8,290 nucleotides of DNA from Dehalococcoidia bacterium (GTDB taxonomy: Bacteria > Chloroflexota > Dehalococcoidia > JACPQF01), in the NCBI GenBank assembly GCA_030650265.1, contig JAUSEJ010000481.1, positions 1-8,290 on the forward strand. Reading direction: 5' to 3'. A program made the position numbers and the translations under genes. Every line of letters starts with the position of its first letter. Within the stretch, counting starts at the first letter, position 1. The notes beneath the pieces are model-generated. The model made no database searches and was not told where the DNA came from. It was given only the letters and a program-made list of their open reading frames with translations. Below, piece by piece: positions 1 to 6,904 of this stretch.

Positions 1-685
1 CCAGGCGCAGGGACAGAGGCAGTGGCCCGGTTTGTTCGACAGCAGCGATCTCGATGTCTTGACTTTCTTCCTCGGCCGGATCACTACGCATCTTTCTAAG
101 CTGATCGATGACCTCAGTCCTGGTTCGACCCCGCAGGGCGAAGATCAGGAACGGATCGCCGTCGAAGGCTTCGGCGAGGATGAAGAAGACCGCCGCCACG
201 TGCTTGCAGGGATTGGCCCAATCGGGGCAAGAGCAATCAGTTACCAGGTCTTTGATAGACATGGGAAACAGTGGAACTTTGGCCGTGGCAAAGGCTTCCT
301 CGATGTCAGGGGGCATCTCTCCCGCGAGCAGCTTGGCCATGAAGATGGCCTGCTCGGACATGGCCTCCAAGGCCCTGGCCCAATCGGTGTCGTTCAGGGG
401 GTTGAGGCGGATTTCGACCTTGTAAGGAGTTGGGCGGCTTCCTTGCACTTTGGCTGCTACCAGCCCTGGTGTAATGCTGAGGGGCAGCACCTGTCCCGAC
501 CGCGCATAGCTCTTGCCACGGCTAAGTCGCGGTCCCATGCCGAACGATTGAAGTAACTTGATGAAGCGTGTCGACCACCAGGTCTCGCCGATATTGCCGC
601 GCTGGCTTTTGGCCTTTATTCCCTCTTTGGTGGGCTTCGGGCGAGACGGCTCGTAGTTATCCCACTCTCCCCATCGTCTTGACAT
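1..685 (-). CDS. SWIM zinc-finger protein, partner of the SNF2 ATPase (3' end outside window)
   Basis: Reading the minus strand from the ATG at 685 gives 228 codons without a stop, so the gene runs off the left edge. The SWIM zinc-binding signature C-x-C-x6-C-x-H is intact at Cys151, Cys153, Cys160 and His162, in the stretch DCSCPDWANPCKHVAAV. Upstream, SRGKSYARSGQV (residues 55-66) is the conserved segment found before the finger in bacterial SWIM proteins. The start is supported by a GGGGG tract at 693-697, seven bases before the ATG, which overlaps the stop codon of the SNF2 gene. Only 11 bases separate the two genes, so they are very likely cotranscribed and translationally coupled. SWIM domains are known to accompany SWI2/SNF2 ATPases and are thought to bind DNA or protein; the exact role here is unknown. 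No lesions are seen. Family assignment is firm, function is inference. Confidence 0.93.
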   Translation of the reverse strand, partial: MSRRWGEWDNYEPSRPKPTKEGIKAKSQRGNIGETWWSTRFIKLLQSFGMGPRLSRGKSYARSGQVLPLSITPGLVAAKVQGSRPTPYKVEIRLNPLNDTDWARALEAMSEQAIFMAKLLAGEMPPDIEEAFATAKVPLFPMSIKDLVTDCSCPDWANPCKHVAAVFFILAEAFDGDPFLIFALRGRTRTEVIDQLRKMRSDPAEEESQDIEIAAVEQTGPLPLSLRL

Positions 686-696
686 AAGCCTACCCC

Positions 697-3600
697 CTAA
701 TCGGTCTCACCTACGGCATCACTGCCAAGGGAGATCAGGTCCCGCAACTCTGTAGTCGATAGCTCGGTAAGCCACGTTTCGCCGGCGCCCATGATCTTTT
801 CGGCTAGCTCTTTCTTCTGCTCGATCATGGCGTCGATGCGCTCCTCTAGGGTCCCCTGACAGACGTATTTGTGAACCTGCACGTTCTTCGTTTGGCCGAT
901 TCTGAAGGCCCTATCTGTTGCCTGATTCTCCACAGCGGGATTCCACCAGCGATCGAAGTGGAAGACGTGGTTTGCTCCCGTGAGGTTCAAGCCAACGCCC
1001 CCGGCTTTGAGCGAAAGGATGAATATCCGGGGCGCAGGACCGGCGCTCTGAAAGTTGGCAACCATGACATCTCTGGTTTTACGAGGAGTGCCGCCGTGCA
1101 AAAAGAGAACTTCTTGCCCGAAATATTCTTGCAAGTAGCCCTTCAGCATCTGGCCCATTTCGGCAAACTGGGTGAACACCAGGGCTTTATCGCCGACTTC
1201 GATCACTTCCTCCAGCATCTCCGTCAGTCTTTCTAGCTTACCGGAGCGTTCGGCCAGACTGCTATGGTCTTGCAGGAAATGGGCGGGATGATTGCAGACT
1301 TGTTTGAGCCGCAGCATGGTGGCAAGGACCAGCCCCTTGCGGTTGATGCCCTCCGAATTCTTTATCTTCTCCAGCATTTCGTCGACCACCGCTTGATACA
1401 GCGAGGCCTGCTCGCGCGTTAGATTACAGAACACCCTGTGGTCGATCTTGTCGGGCAGATCCACGATGATCGTCCGATCAGTCTTGAGTCTGCGCAGAAC
1501 AAATGGCTGAACCAAACGTTTGAGAGCAGTCGCCCGGGCTTCGTTTTGGTAGCGTTCGATCGGAATAAGAAAGCGTTGGCGAAACTCCGCCGGGCCACCA
1601 AGATAGCCGGGGTTGAGAAACTCCATGATGGACCAAAGTTCGGATAGACGATTTTCCACCGGGGTGCCGGTCATGGCTACCCGCTCGTCGGACGTCAACT
1701 GGCGAACGGCCTGACTTTGTTTCGTCTGGCTATTCTTGATGTTTTGGGCTTCGTCGAGCACCACCCGTTTCCAGCGCAGTTGCTTTAGGATGGCGACATC
1801 TCTGGTTGCCACAGCGTAAGAAGTAATAACGAGGTCCCTGGTTTGCGCTTCGCTGATGAAATCGAGTTCGCCGAGCCTCTCGCCGCCGTGGTGCAGCAGT
1901 GTAGAGAGGCTAGGGGCGAATTTGCGGACCTCTCGCTGCCAGTTGCCGATGACCGACATCGGACAGACCAGAAGAGTTGGCCCCGGTCGTGATACAGCTT
2001 CCTCCCGTTCTCTGAGTAGAAGAGCGATCAACTGGATGGTTTTGCCAAGCCCCATGTCGTCGGCCAGACACGCTCCGAGGCCGCGCTGGCCGAGGAAGGC
2101 GAGCCAGGATAGCCCCCTCTTCTGATAGGGCCTGAGCTCGCCTTTGAACAAGTTCGGGGCAGCGATCAGTTCCTTGTAGCCGTCATTTTCGCCCTCACCA
2201 ACTAGCTTAGATAGCCAACCTTCGGTGCTCATGTTGATCACAGGAAGCCCGGCTATAGGCTCGAGGCCGCTGTTCAAACGGATCGCCTCGGCCAAGGTCA
2301 TCGTGCCCACTGCTTTCTGCCGGCTAAAGAAGGCGATGGCCGCCTCGATCTGGTCGGGATTTAGTTCTACCCACTGCCCGCGCACTTTGACCAGTGGTAC
2401 CTTCAGCGCCGCCAACTTGGCAAATTCTGCTGGCGCTATGGCTTTGTCGCCGATGGCTATTTCCCACGAGTAGTCTACCAGTCCTTGTAGGCCCAGAAGG
2501 CCGCTACTGGTGGCGCTACCGGCATCTCTTCCCTTTACTTTCAAGCGAACGCCGAGGTGGGCGGGCTTCTTCCACCATTGAGGAACGAGTACACCAAACC
2601 CAGCCTGTTCCAGCAATGGCGCTCCGTGTCGGAGGAAATCGTAGGCTTGTGCGGCAGTGAGAACGGCCCCGCCGGGTCTGGCGTTCTTTAGCCCTTCCTC
2701 AATGAGGGGACAGAGGCGGGTGGCTCGACCGAGGTCACCCAAGAGGCGTTCCTGCGGGTGCTCATAGTTCTGCTTCAGGAAGCGAGTGATTGCCCCGCGC
2801 GAACGCCAGACGTCTTCGGCAGGAATCTGTAAGCTCTTGTCGCCGACTGCCTGGAGCAGGAAGCGAAGTTGCCATGAGCCGTTTTCGGCAGATGACCCCG
2901 TTTGATCTGCCCCAGCTTCATCCGGCGCTTCCAGCCTGAATGTAGTTCGTAGTGCCCCCTGGTCGACATCACTTATTCCTTTGCTCCACAATGCCAATCC
3001 GTCCGATAACCGCTGGACATCGCGTGCCGTCGCCCGAATTGCGGGGTTCTCGCGGGCTAGAGCTTCCATGAATGCTGTTTCTGCAGGCGGTTTGGCAGAA
3101 GATTTGGCTTTTGGCAAGGGCGCAAAGCCGACGCTGGCCAGCAATTGGCGGCACATGGTGTCGGCCGACGTGGTCAGAAATGCGTCGAGTATCGCTCGCG
3201 GGTCTGGCTCACCAGCACCGTCAATCACCTCTGCCTGGCATATGGGTGGCATGGCGTCGCCTAGCAGGCGACGTCGCGCGAAATCATCATCCTCGTCGGC
3301 GTGCAGGTTCCAGCGGGCGTTGGGCTTACCGTTTTCCATGGTTATGGTGGGCAGCACTCGACCCCGTGCGACCCATTCTTGCACGAGCCGGAGAGCCTTT
3401 AACCAATACCCAAAAGTGTCGCCCAAGATGATACCTGGCGATGAAAAATCGTCGAAAGCGCCGATCAGGTCATGACCGCTATGGTTGCTCCATTGGACGC
3501 CTTCGACCAGCCACATGGCTAGCCCAATGTTGTCGCCAGCTTGCCGGTAATCCTCAGTGAGCAGGCTAGGGGACTTTACCGGCAATTTGTCTGTCGGTAG

Positions 3601-3828
3601 GTTTAGCACAACACTGCTATTCGAAAGACCGACGACGCCAGTATTCAGGCCTTCGGCGGTCAGCGTTCTGGAGATCTGCCCGGCCGAAGCAGCAAAGGGA
3701 TGGGCAGGGGGCGCCTTTTTGGTCGAAGGTCGTGATCGTTTGGCAAGGGCAGTCTGCCATTTGGCAGAATCTTCGCCCCAGATGAATAGGTTGTTGTTGC
3801 TGAGAAAGAGCGCATGGAGTGCAAGCAT
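697..3828 (-). CDS. SNF2-family DEAD/DEAH-type ATPase (HepA/Rad54-like) with N-terminal SNF2-associated domain
   Basis: A full-length SNF2 superfamily-2 ATPase of 1043 residues from ATG 3828. A TTG one codon earlier (3831) is also possible, and the residue numbers here count from that TTG. The first ~560 residues are the variable region seen in bacterial SNF2 proteins, with an SNF2-associated (DUF3670-like) stretch near 390-520. The ATPase core is complete: Walker A DDMGLGKT (591-598), DEAQ motif II (693-696), TGTPVENR motif III (721-728), and the C-terminal helicase lobe with LHGGTPRKTRD (911-921), AGGVGLNL (943-950) and QATDRAFRIGQ (970-980). Such proteins translocate on double-stranded DNA and remodel DNA-protein complexes rather than unwind strands. 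AGGG at 3838-3841 lies nine bases before the ATG. An extended -10 promoter lies about 90 bases upstream. The gene is first in a two-gene unit with the SWIM protein. The substrate is unknown; repair, transcription recycling or defence are all conceivable. Confidence 0.95.
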   Translation of the reverse strand: MLALHALFLSNNNLFIWGEDSAKWQTALAKRSRPSTKKAPPAHPFAASAGQISRTLTAEGLNTGVVGLSNSSVVLNLPTDKLPVKSPSLLTEDYRQAGDNIGLAMWLVEGVQWSNHSGHDLIGAFDDFSSPGIILGDTFGYWLKALRLVQEWVARGRVLPTITMENGKPNARWNLHADEDDDFARRRLLGDAMPPICQAEVIDGAGEPDPRAILDAFLTTSADTMCRQLLASVGFAPLPKAKSSAKPPAETAFMEALARENPAIRATARDVQRLSDGLALWSKGISDVDQGALRTTFRLEAPDEAGADQTGSSAENGSWQLRFLLQAVGDKSLQIPAEDVWRSRGAITRFLKQNYEHPQERLLGDLGRATRLCPLIEEGLKNARPGGAVLTAAQAYDFLRHGAPLLEQAGFGVLVPQWWKKPAHLGVRLKVKGRDAGSATSSGLLGLQGLVDYSWEIAIGDKAIAPAEFAKLAALKVPLVKVRGQWVELNPDQIEAAIAFFSRQKAVGTMTLAEAIRLNSGLEPIAGLPVINMSTEGWLSKLVGEGENDGYKELIAAPNLFKGELRPYQKRGLSWLAFLGQRGLGACLADDMGLGKTIQLIALLLREREEAVSRPGPTLLVCPMSVIGNWQREVRKFAPSLSTLLHHGGERLGELDFISEAQTRDLVITSYAVATRDVAILKQLRWKRVVLDEAQNIKNSQTKQSQAVRQLTSDERVAMTGTPVENRLSELWSIMEFLNPGYLGGPAEFRQRFLIPIERYQNEARATALKRLVQPFVLRRLKTDRTIIVDLPDKIDHRVFCNLTREQASLYQAVVDEMLEKIKNSEGINRKGLVLATMLRLKQVCNHPAHFLQDHSSLAERSGKLERLTEMLEEVIEVGDKALVFTQFAEMGQMLKGYLQEYFGQEVLFLHGGTPRKTRDVMVANFQSAGPAPRIFILSLKAGGVGLNLTGANHVFHFDRWWNPAVENQATDRAFRIGQTKNVQVHKYVCQGTLEERIDAMIEQKKELAEKIMGAGETWLTELSTTELRDLISLGSDAVGETD

Positions 3829-3917
3829 CAAGCCTAACCCTGCTATTGCCTAGAGGCGGCCAGAGCACCTCCCCTGGAGATGGCAGGCGACGTAGGCATG
3901 TCTTTCGTTCACCCGGC

Positions 3918-3926
3918 ATTATACCA
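3918..3926 (-). promoter_or_regulatory. Extended -10 promoter for the SNF2-SWIM operon
   Basis: On the minus strand the sequence reads TGGTATAATG. This is a perfect TATAAT preceded by the TG-n extension, the form that can work without a good -35 box. At the usual 17-base spacing the -35 position (3941-3946) reads CCAGTT, a poor match, consistent with an extended -10 promoter. Transcription would begin near 3911, leaving a leader of about 80 bases before the SNF2 start. No experimental support is available. Confidence 0.55.
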
Positions 3927-3987
3927 GAAATGGATTCGCAAACTGGCGTTGATTACAAGGAGTTGGAGCCCCCTTGGCCAATATTGT

Positions 3988-4006
3988 AACAGACCTTAGA
4001 ACAGAC
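3988..4006 (-). repeat. Direct repeat GTCTGTT x2, possible operator upstream of the SNF2 promoter
   Basis: On the minus strand GTCTGTT occurs twice with a 12-base period, and the second copy runs into ACAAT. That makes TGTTACAAT, a weaker extended -10-like string. The repeats lie about 65-85 bases upstream of the perfect TATAAT. They could be a regulator site or a second weak promoter, but two 7-mers may also occur by chance. Confidence 0.25.
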
Positions 4007-4104
4007 TGCGGTCAATCCTTGACCTCTGGCGCAATCTCACATCAACGTCCGTTACTGACGCGTGACGAGTGGTGAGAATGTGTCCTATTCCGCAATTCTG
4101 AGAG

Positions 4105-6300
4105 CTATACTATGGTCGCAGGAAAGGCTCTTACGGGGGTATCGCATATAGAGGCTGTTAAAACAACTTCGATGAAAGGCTCGATCATACTCGGATCGAA
4201 TTGACTGCCAGCTCCCCGTCGCAACTCCTGAATCGCCTCTTGCAGCGGCAGAGCCTTGCGGTACGGCCGGTCGGTGACCATGGCACTGTAGGCGTCGGCG
4301 ATGGCCAGAAGCCTGGCGATAATGGGGACGTCGTCGCCTTTCAACCCGCGCGGGTATCCCTGGCCGTCCCAGCGTTCGTGGTGATGGCGCACTCCATCGA
4401 GCATGTCGGTCAATTGGGGAGTCTCTCTCATGATCATCTCGCTAAGCAACGGATGCTGGCGAACTATTTCCCGTTCGTCGGCATCCAGGGGGCCTGGCTT
4501 GCGAAGTATGTGATCTGGAATGCCGATTTTTCCCACATCATGGAGTAGCGCCGCAACCCGTATCATGCGTTTCGTATCCGCTTGCATGCCGAGACTGTCG
4601 CTGAGGCGCAAAGCGAATTTGGCGACATGCTCCGAATGAGCGCGCGTATAGTGGTCCTTGCCGTCTACGGCATTTACCAGTGCCTCCAGAACACCGAACG
4701 TGTTATTCTGGGCCGCCATGAAGCCGCTGTTGGTATCGTGGGCCTTCGTAGCTGTGTTGCCACCGGCTCTCTTTGATACATACATTGCTGCATCGGCGAG
4801 GCTGATGAGTTCCAGTCGCGTGGCGCTGTCTATTGGGAAAGTCGCAATCCCGAGGGATACGCAGAGCGGCAAGTACAGATCGCGACCGGACTGGCCGTCA
4901 TTGCCGGCTTCTTCCGGCGAGGCCAGCGTAGATTGTGTTCGTGTCTTCATCGGGACGCGGAAAGCCTGGCTTTCGACGGCAGACAGAACTCGTTTCACCA
5001 GCTTGTCGACGCTGTCCCTGCCTGTTTCAGGCAGAAGGGCCAGGAACTCGTCACCGCCATATCGTCCGAGAATATCGGTTGATCTAAGGGCGCTTCTCAC
5101 CGTGCGCGCTATCCGTCGCAATAACTCGTCTCCTACGGTGTGGCCATGGGTATCATTGATGAGCTTGAATCCGTCGACATCGAGCATCATCACCGTTAGC
5201 GGGTGACCACCTCGCCTTGCCCTTACCATTTCCTCATCCAAGCGGTCCATGAGGTGACGGTGGTTCGGCAATCCCGTAAGGGGATCCGTTGTCGCGGCCC
5301 GCTTGAGTTCTCCGACCATAGTGCTGTTGGCCAGCGCCACGGCAGTATGGCTGGTCATTATCTGAATGAGTTGGCGAAGATCGGGCGGGAACCGAAATGG
5401 GTGGTTGTAACTGACGAGCAATAGGCCACTGACCCGGTCTGGGGTATGTAGCGGTAGCGCCGCGTAGGCTTTTACCGTTTCCGAGAGCAGAGAGGACCGC
5501 ACCCCGGCAACCTCAACTTCTTCGACGAAGCAAGCCTCTCCTTTCGCCATAATTGCCCTGGTCGCCGGACAGGGAGTTACGCGGATTGGTTTCACCACTG
5601 CCTGTCCGGCGCTATCGACCTCCGCTCGGAGGGCAAACATCCTTCCGGTGTCATTCAAGATTAGAATCTTCGCCTCATCAGGAGCGATCAACTTGATGAT
5701 TCCGGACAGAGTCTGACAAAGTAGGCTTGTCGAATCATGCGAGGAGTTTAATTGCAGCGCGGTTTGCAGCACAGTTCCCAACTGACTTACCATCTGCGCC
5801 AAATGTTTAGTGTTGGCGCGGGCTTCTGTCACGTCCCTGGCGATGCCTTGCACTCCGACAGGGCTGCCATCTTGATAGACAAGTTTGCTATTGACCTCAA
5901 GTGTCACAAGACGCCCATCTCTAGCCACGATATCTAGCTCGTACGTGGTTGGTGAGGGGTCCGTGATCTTCTGTTCGATCATTTGCCGGGCGTGGTCCAA
6001 CTGGTCCGGCGCCATTATTTGGGCGATGCCGAGTCTGGTCTTGCCATCCAGTGTGTATCCTGTAATATGCTCGCCTGCTTTATTGATAGAGGTAAAGTAT
6101 CCTTGCATGTCGTGGGTGTATACGATATCCAAGCCGTTCTCATAGAGATTTCGATAGCGTGACTCGCTCTCCTGCAAGGCTTTATCTGTTAATCTCTTGG
6201 CTTTGATGGGTCGCCGCCGGACGGCAAAGGCTAGCACGTTTAGACCGACAACAACGCAAAGGCTGAGCATAATCAAGACCGACCATGTGTCAAAGCGCAT
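4105..6300 (-). CDS. Membrane-anchored PAS-GAF-GGDEF-HD-GYP protein (cyclic di-GMP synthase/phosphodiesterase)
   Basis: A 731-residue hybrid signalling protein. One N-terminal membrane helix (about 8-27) is followed by arginines (28-30), giving a cytoplasmic body. Next come a PAS domain (about 46-158, ending in GIARDVTE) and a GAF domain (about 180-325). The GGDEF domain (about 333-515) has an intact GGDEF at 415-419 and an RxxD inhibitory site (RSTD, 406-409) exactly five residues before it. The HD-GYP domain (about 537-712) has HDVGKIGIPD (587-596) and HHERWDGQGYP (640-650). By family knowledge GGDEF makes cyclic di-GMP from two GTP, and HD-GYP hydrolyses it using a metal centre. Both sites look competent, so the sensor domains probably set the balance. 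AAGGGG five bases before the ATG supports the start. A loop of roughly 25 extra residues lies late in the GGDEF domain (about 449-475). No partner gene is adjacent. Confidence 0.95.
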   Translation of the reverse strand: MRFDTWSVLIMLSLCVVVGLNVLAFAVRRRPIKAKRLTDKALQESESRYRNLYENGLDIVYTHDMQGYFTSINKAGEHITGYTLDGKTRLGIAQIMAPDQLDHARQMIEQKITDPSPTTYELDIVARDGRLVTLEVNSKLVYQDGSPVGVQGIARDVTEARANTKHLAQMVSQLGTVLQTALQLNSSHDSTSLLCQTLSGIIKLIAPDEAKILILNDTGRMFALRAEVDSAGQAVVKPIRVTPCPATRAIMAKGEACFVEEVEVAGVRSSLLSETVKAYAALPLHTPDRVSGLLLVSYNHPFRFPPDLRQLIQIMTSHTAVALANSTMVGELKRAATTDPLTGLPNHRHLMDRLDEEMVRARRGGHPLTVMMLDVDGFKLINDTHGHTVGDELLRRIARTVRSALRSTDILGRYGGDEFLALLPETGRDSVDKLVKRVLSAVESQAFRVPMKTRTQSTLASPEEAGNDGQSGRDLYLPLCVSLGIATFPIDSATRLELISLADAAMYVSKRAGGNTATKAHDTNSGFMAAQNNTFGVLEALVNAVDGKDHYTRAHSEHVAKFALRLSDSLGMQADTKRMIRVAALLHDVGKIGIPDHILRKPGPLDADEREIVRQHPLLSEMIMRETPQLTDMLDGVRHHHERWDGQGYPRGLKGDDVPIIARLLAIADAYSAMVTDRPYRKALPLQEAIQELRRGAGSQFDPSMIEPFIEVVLTASICDTPVRAFPATIV

Positions 6301-6339
6301 TGCTACCCCTTATGAAGCGCGTCCGCCCGGTCATAATGG

Positions 6340-6367
6340 TTTCTATCCTTTTTCCTACCATCGGCAA
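6340..6367 (-). promoter_or_regulatory. Candidate sigma-70-type promoter for the cyclic di-GMP gene
   Basis: On the minus strand TTGCCG (6362-6367) and TAGAAA (6340-6345) are separated by 16 bases. Each matches four of six consensus positions. The predicted start would give a leader of about 30 bases before the ATG at 6300, whose ribosome-binding site is AAGGGG. The match is weak, and the only other reason to expect a promoter here is that everything upstream is decayed. Confidence 0.25.
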
Positions 6368-6398
6368 TTGGGGCAAGAACTTTAGATGAGGCAGCAGT

Positions 6399-6595
6399 TC
6401 AAGTCATTTCCTCGAAATGAGGGGACTTCGATACTATGCTCGGACGATGGATTACCTCAACAACCTCTTTGACAATCGCGGGCGACAGACCAATCTGTAT
6501 TCCCCGGCCCCATGAAAGAAAAGCTGGCCGCACCGGTTTTTCGGGTTGATCAAAGCCCGGTCGATGACTACGGTGTCGAGGACGACCCCAATCAT
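6399..6595 (-). pseudogene. PIN-domain toxin remnant (putative toxin-antitoxin PIN family), frameshifted and truncated
   Basis: From the ATG at 6595 the minus strand encodes a PIN-domain N-terminus (VVLDTVVIDRALINP, then HGAGEYRLV) for 47 codons to a TAA at 6452-6454. The expected continuation, LSPAIVKEVVEVIHRPSI, is found in another frame and ends at 6399. Adding one C in the region 6485-6492 would join them into about 65 residues of a typical PIN-family toxin. The family is normally about 140 residues, so the C-terminal half with its later acidic residues is missing. The first catalytic Asp (residue 7) is kept, but the usual following Asn is Val. PIN toxins are ribonucleases held in check by their antitoxin; this one cannot be functional. 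Family assignment is from motif memory. Confidence 0.8.
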
Positions 6596-6874
6596 GCCTG
6601 ATGTGTCTAACCTCACGGACGGCTTCATCAACGGCCCGGTCCATCTCCTGCTCTTCGTAGGCGGCCAGGTCCTGCCTTACCGGTGCGAACAACTCATAAA
6701 GCTCGCGTAGCCATGGTGACCCCTTGGAGGATTCCTTCACCTCCAGTTTGCGCCGATGTAGCTCATCACCTTCTAGCGTCATACCTAGCAATGTGCCTTC
6801 CCCGATTCCGAGTTCTTCCCGAAACCAGACGGTATGGTGACTGTGACAACTTCGGAAGGGCCTTCGACCGTCAA
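6592..6874 (-). pseudogene. AbrB/MazE-like antitoxin, frameshifted at both ends, partner of the PIN remnant
   Basis: The recognisable protein is VTVTIPSGF followed by REELGIGEGTLLGMTLEG and an antitoxin-like tail (SPWLRELYELFAPVRQDL, later VDEAVREVRH). That is the swapped-hairpin AbrB/MazE DNA-binding fold plus the toxin-binding tail typical of partners of PIN toxins. The TIPSGF part lies in one frame (6821-6841) and REELG onward in another; one lost C near 6818-6823 explains this. At the 3' end, removing two bases from ACAC near 6600-6606 would give a reading ending in GCATGA. The stop would then overlap the toxin ATG (6593-6595) as ATGA, the classic layout for such pairs. The N-terminal start is unclear because the same frame runs on upstream into SBBP repeats. 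Its wild-type role would be DNA-binding autorepression and toxin neutralisation. Confidence 0.78.
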
Positions 6875-6904
6875 GCACTCCAGTGGAACAAGAACGGTGA
6901 TCGG

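Larger units (their letters stand above)
3829..4104. other. Intergenic spacer between the cyclic di-GMP gene and the SNF2 operon
   Basis: About 275 bases with no convincing gene. It holds the promoter of the SNF2-SWIM unit (see 3918-3926). It also has a pair of 7-base direct repeats AACAGAC at 3988-3994 and 4000-4006, twelve bases apart. An imperfect inverted repeat pairs 4035-4040 with 4072-4077, and a nested arm pairs 4046-4049 with 4064-4067. The inverted repeat lies 30-70 bases past the stop codon of the cyclic di-GMP gene but has no following T-run on the minus strand, so it is not a standard intrinsic terminator. Short open frames here are not supported by any protein similarity I recognise. 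Confidence 0.6.

Noticed and set aside
32..556. Long open frames on the plus strand at 32-556 and 108-425
   Set aside because: They lie opposite the SWIM gene, whose minus-strand translation has a perfect zinc-binding motif. The plus-strand proteins show no recognisable domain.
697..3828. SNF2 gene as part of a DISARM-like or other phage-defence island
   Set aside because: No methyltransferase, phospholipase D, DUF1998 or nuclease gene is visible beside it. The pairing with a SWIM protein is instead the common stand-alone arrangement.
3617..3919. A 100-residue open frame at 3617-3919 on the minus strand
   Set aside because: It overlaps the start of the SNF2 gene in another frame, would begin at the -10 promoter element, and has no recognisable domain.
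4035..4077. Inverted repeat as an intrinsic terminator for the cyclic di-GMP gene
   Set aside because: The arms are only six and four bases with a large loop, and no T-rich run follows on the minus strand.
6399..6878. A single 159-residue protein starting at GTG 6878
   Set aside because: Its first 18 residues are out-of-frame noise, its middle is the antitoxin, a stretch after it is an out-of-frame reading of the toxin start, and its end is the toxin continuation. It is a composite of shifted genes, not one gene.
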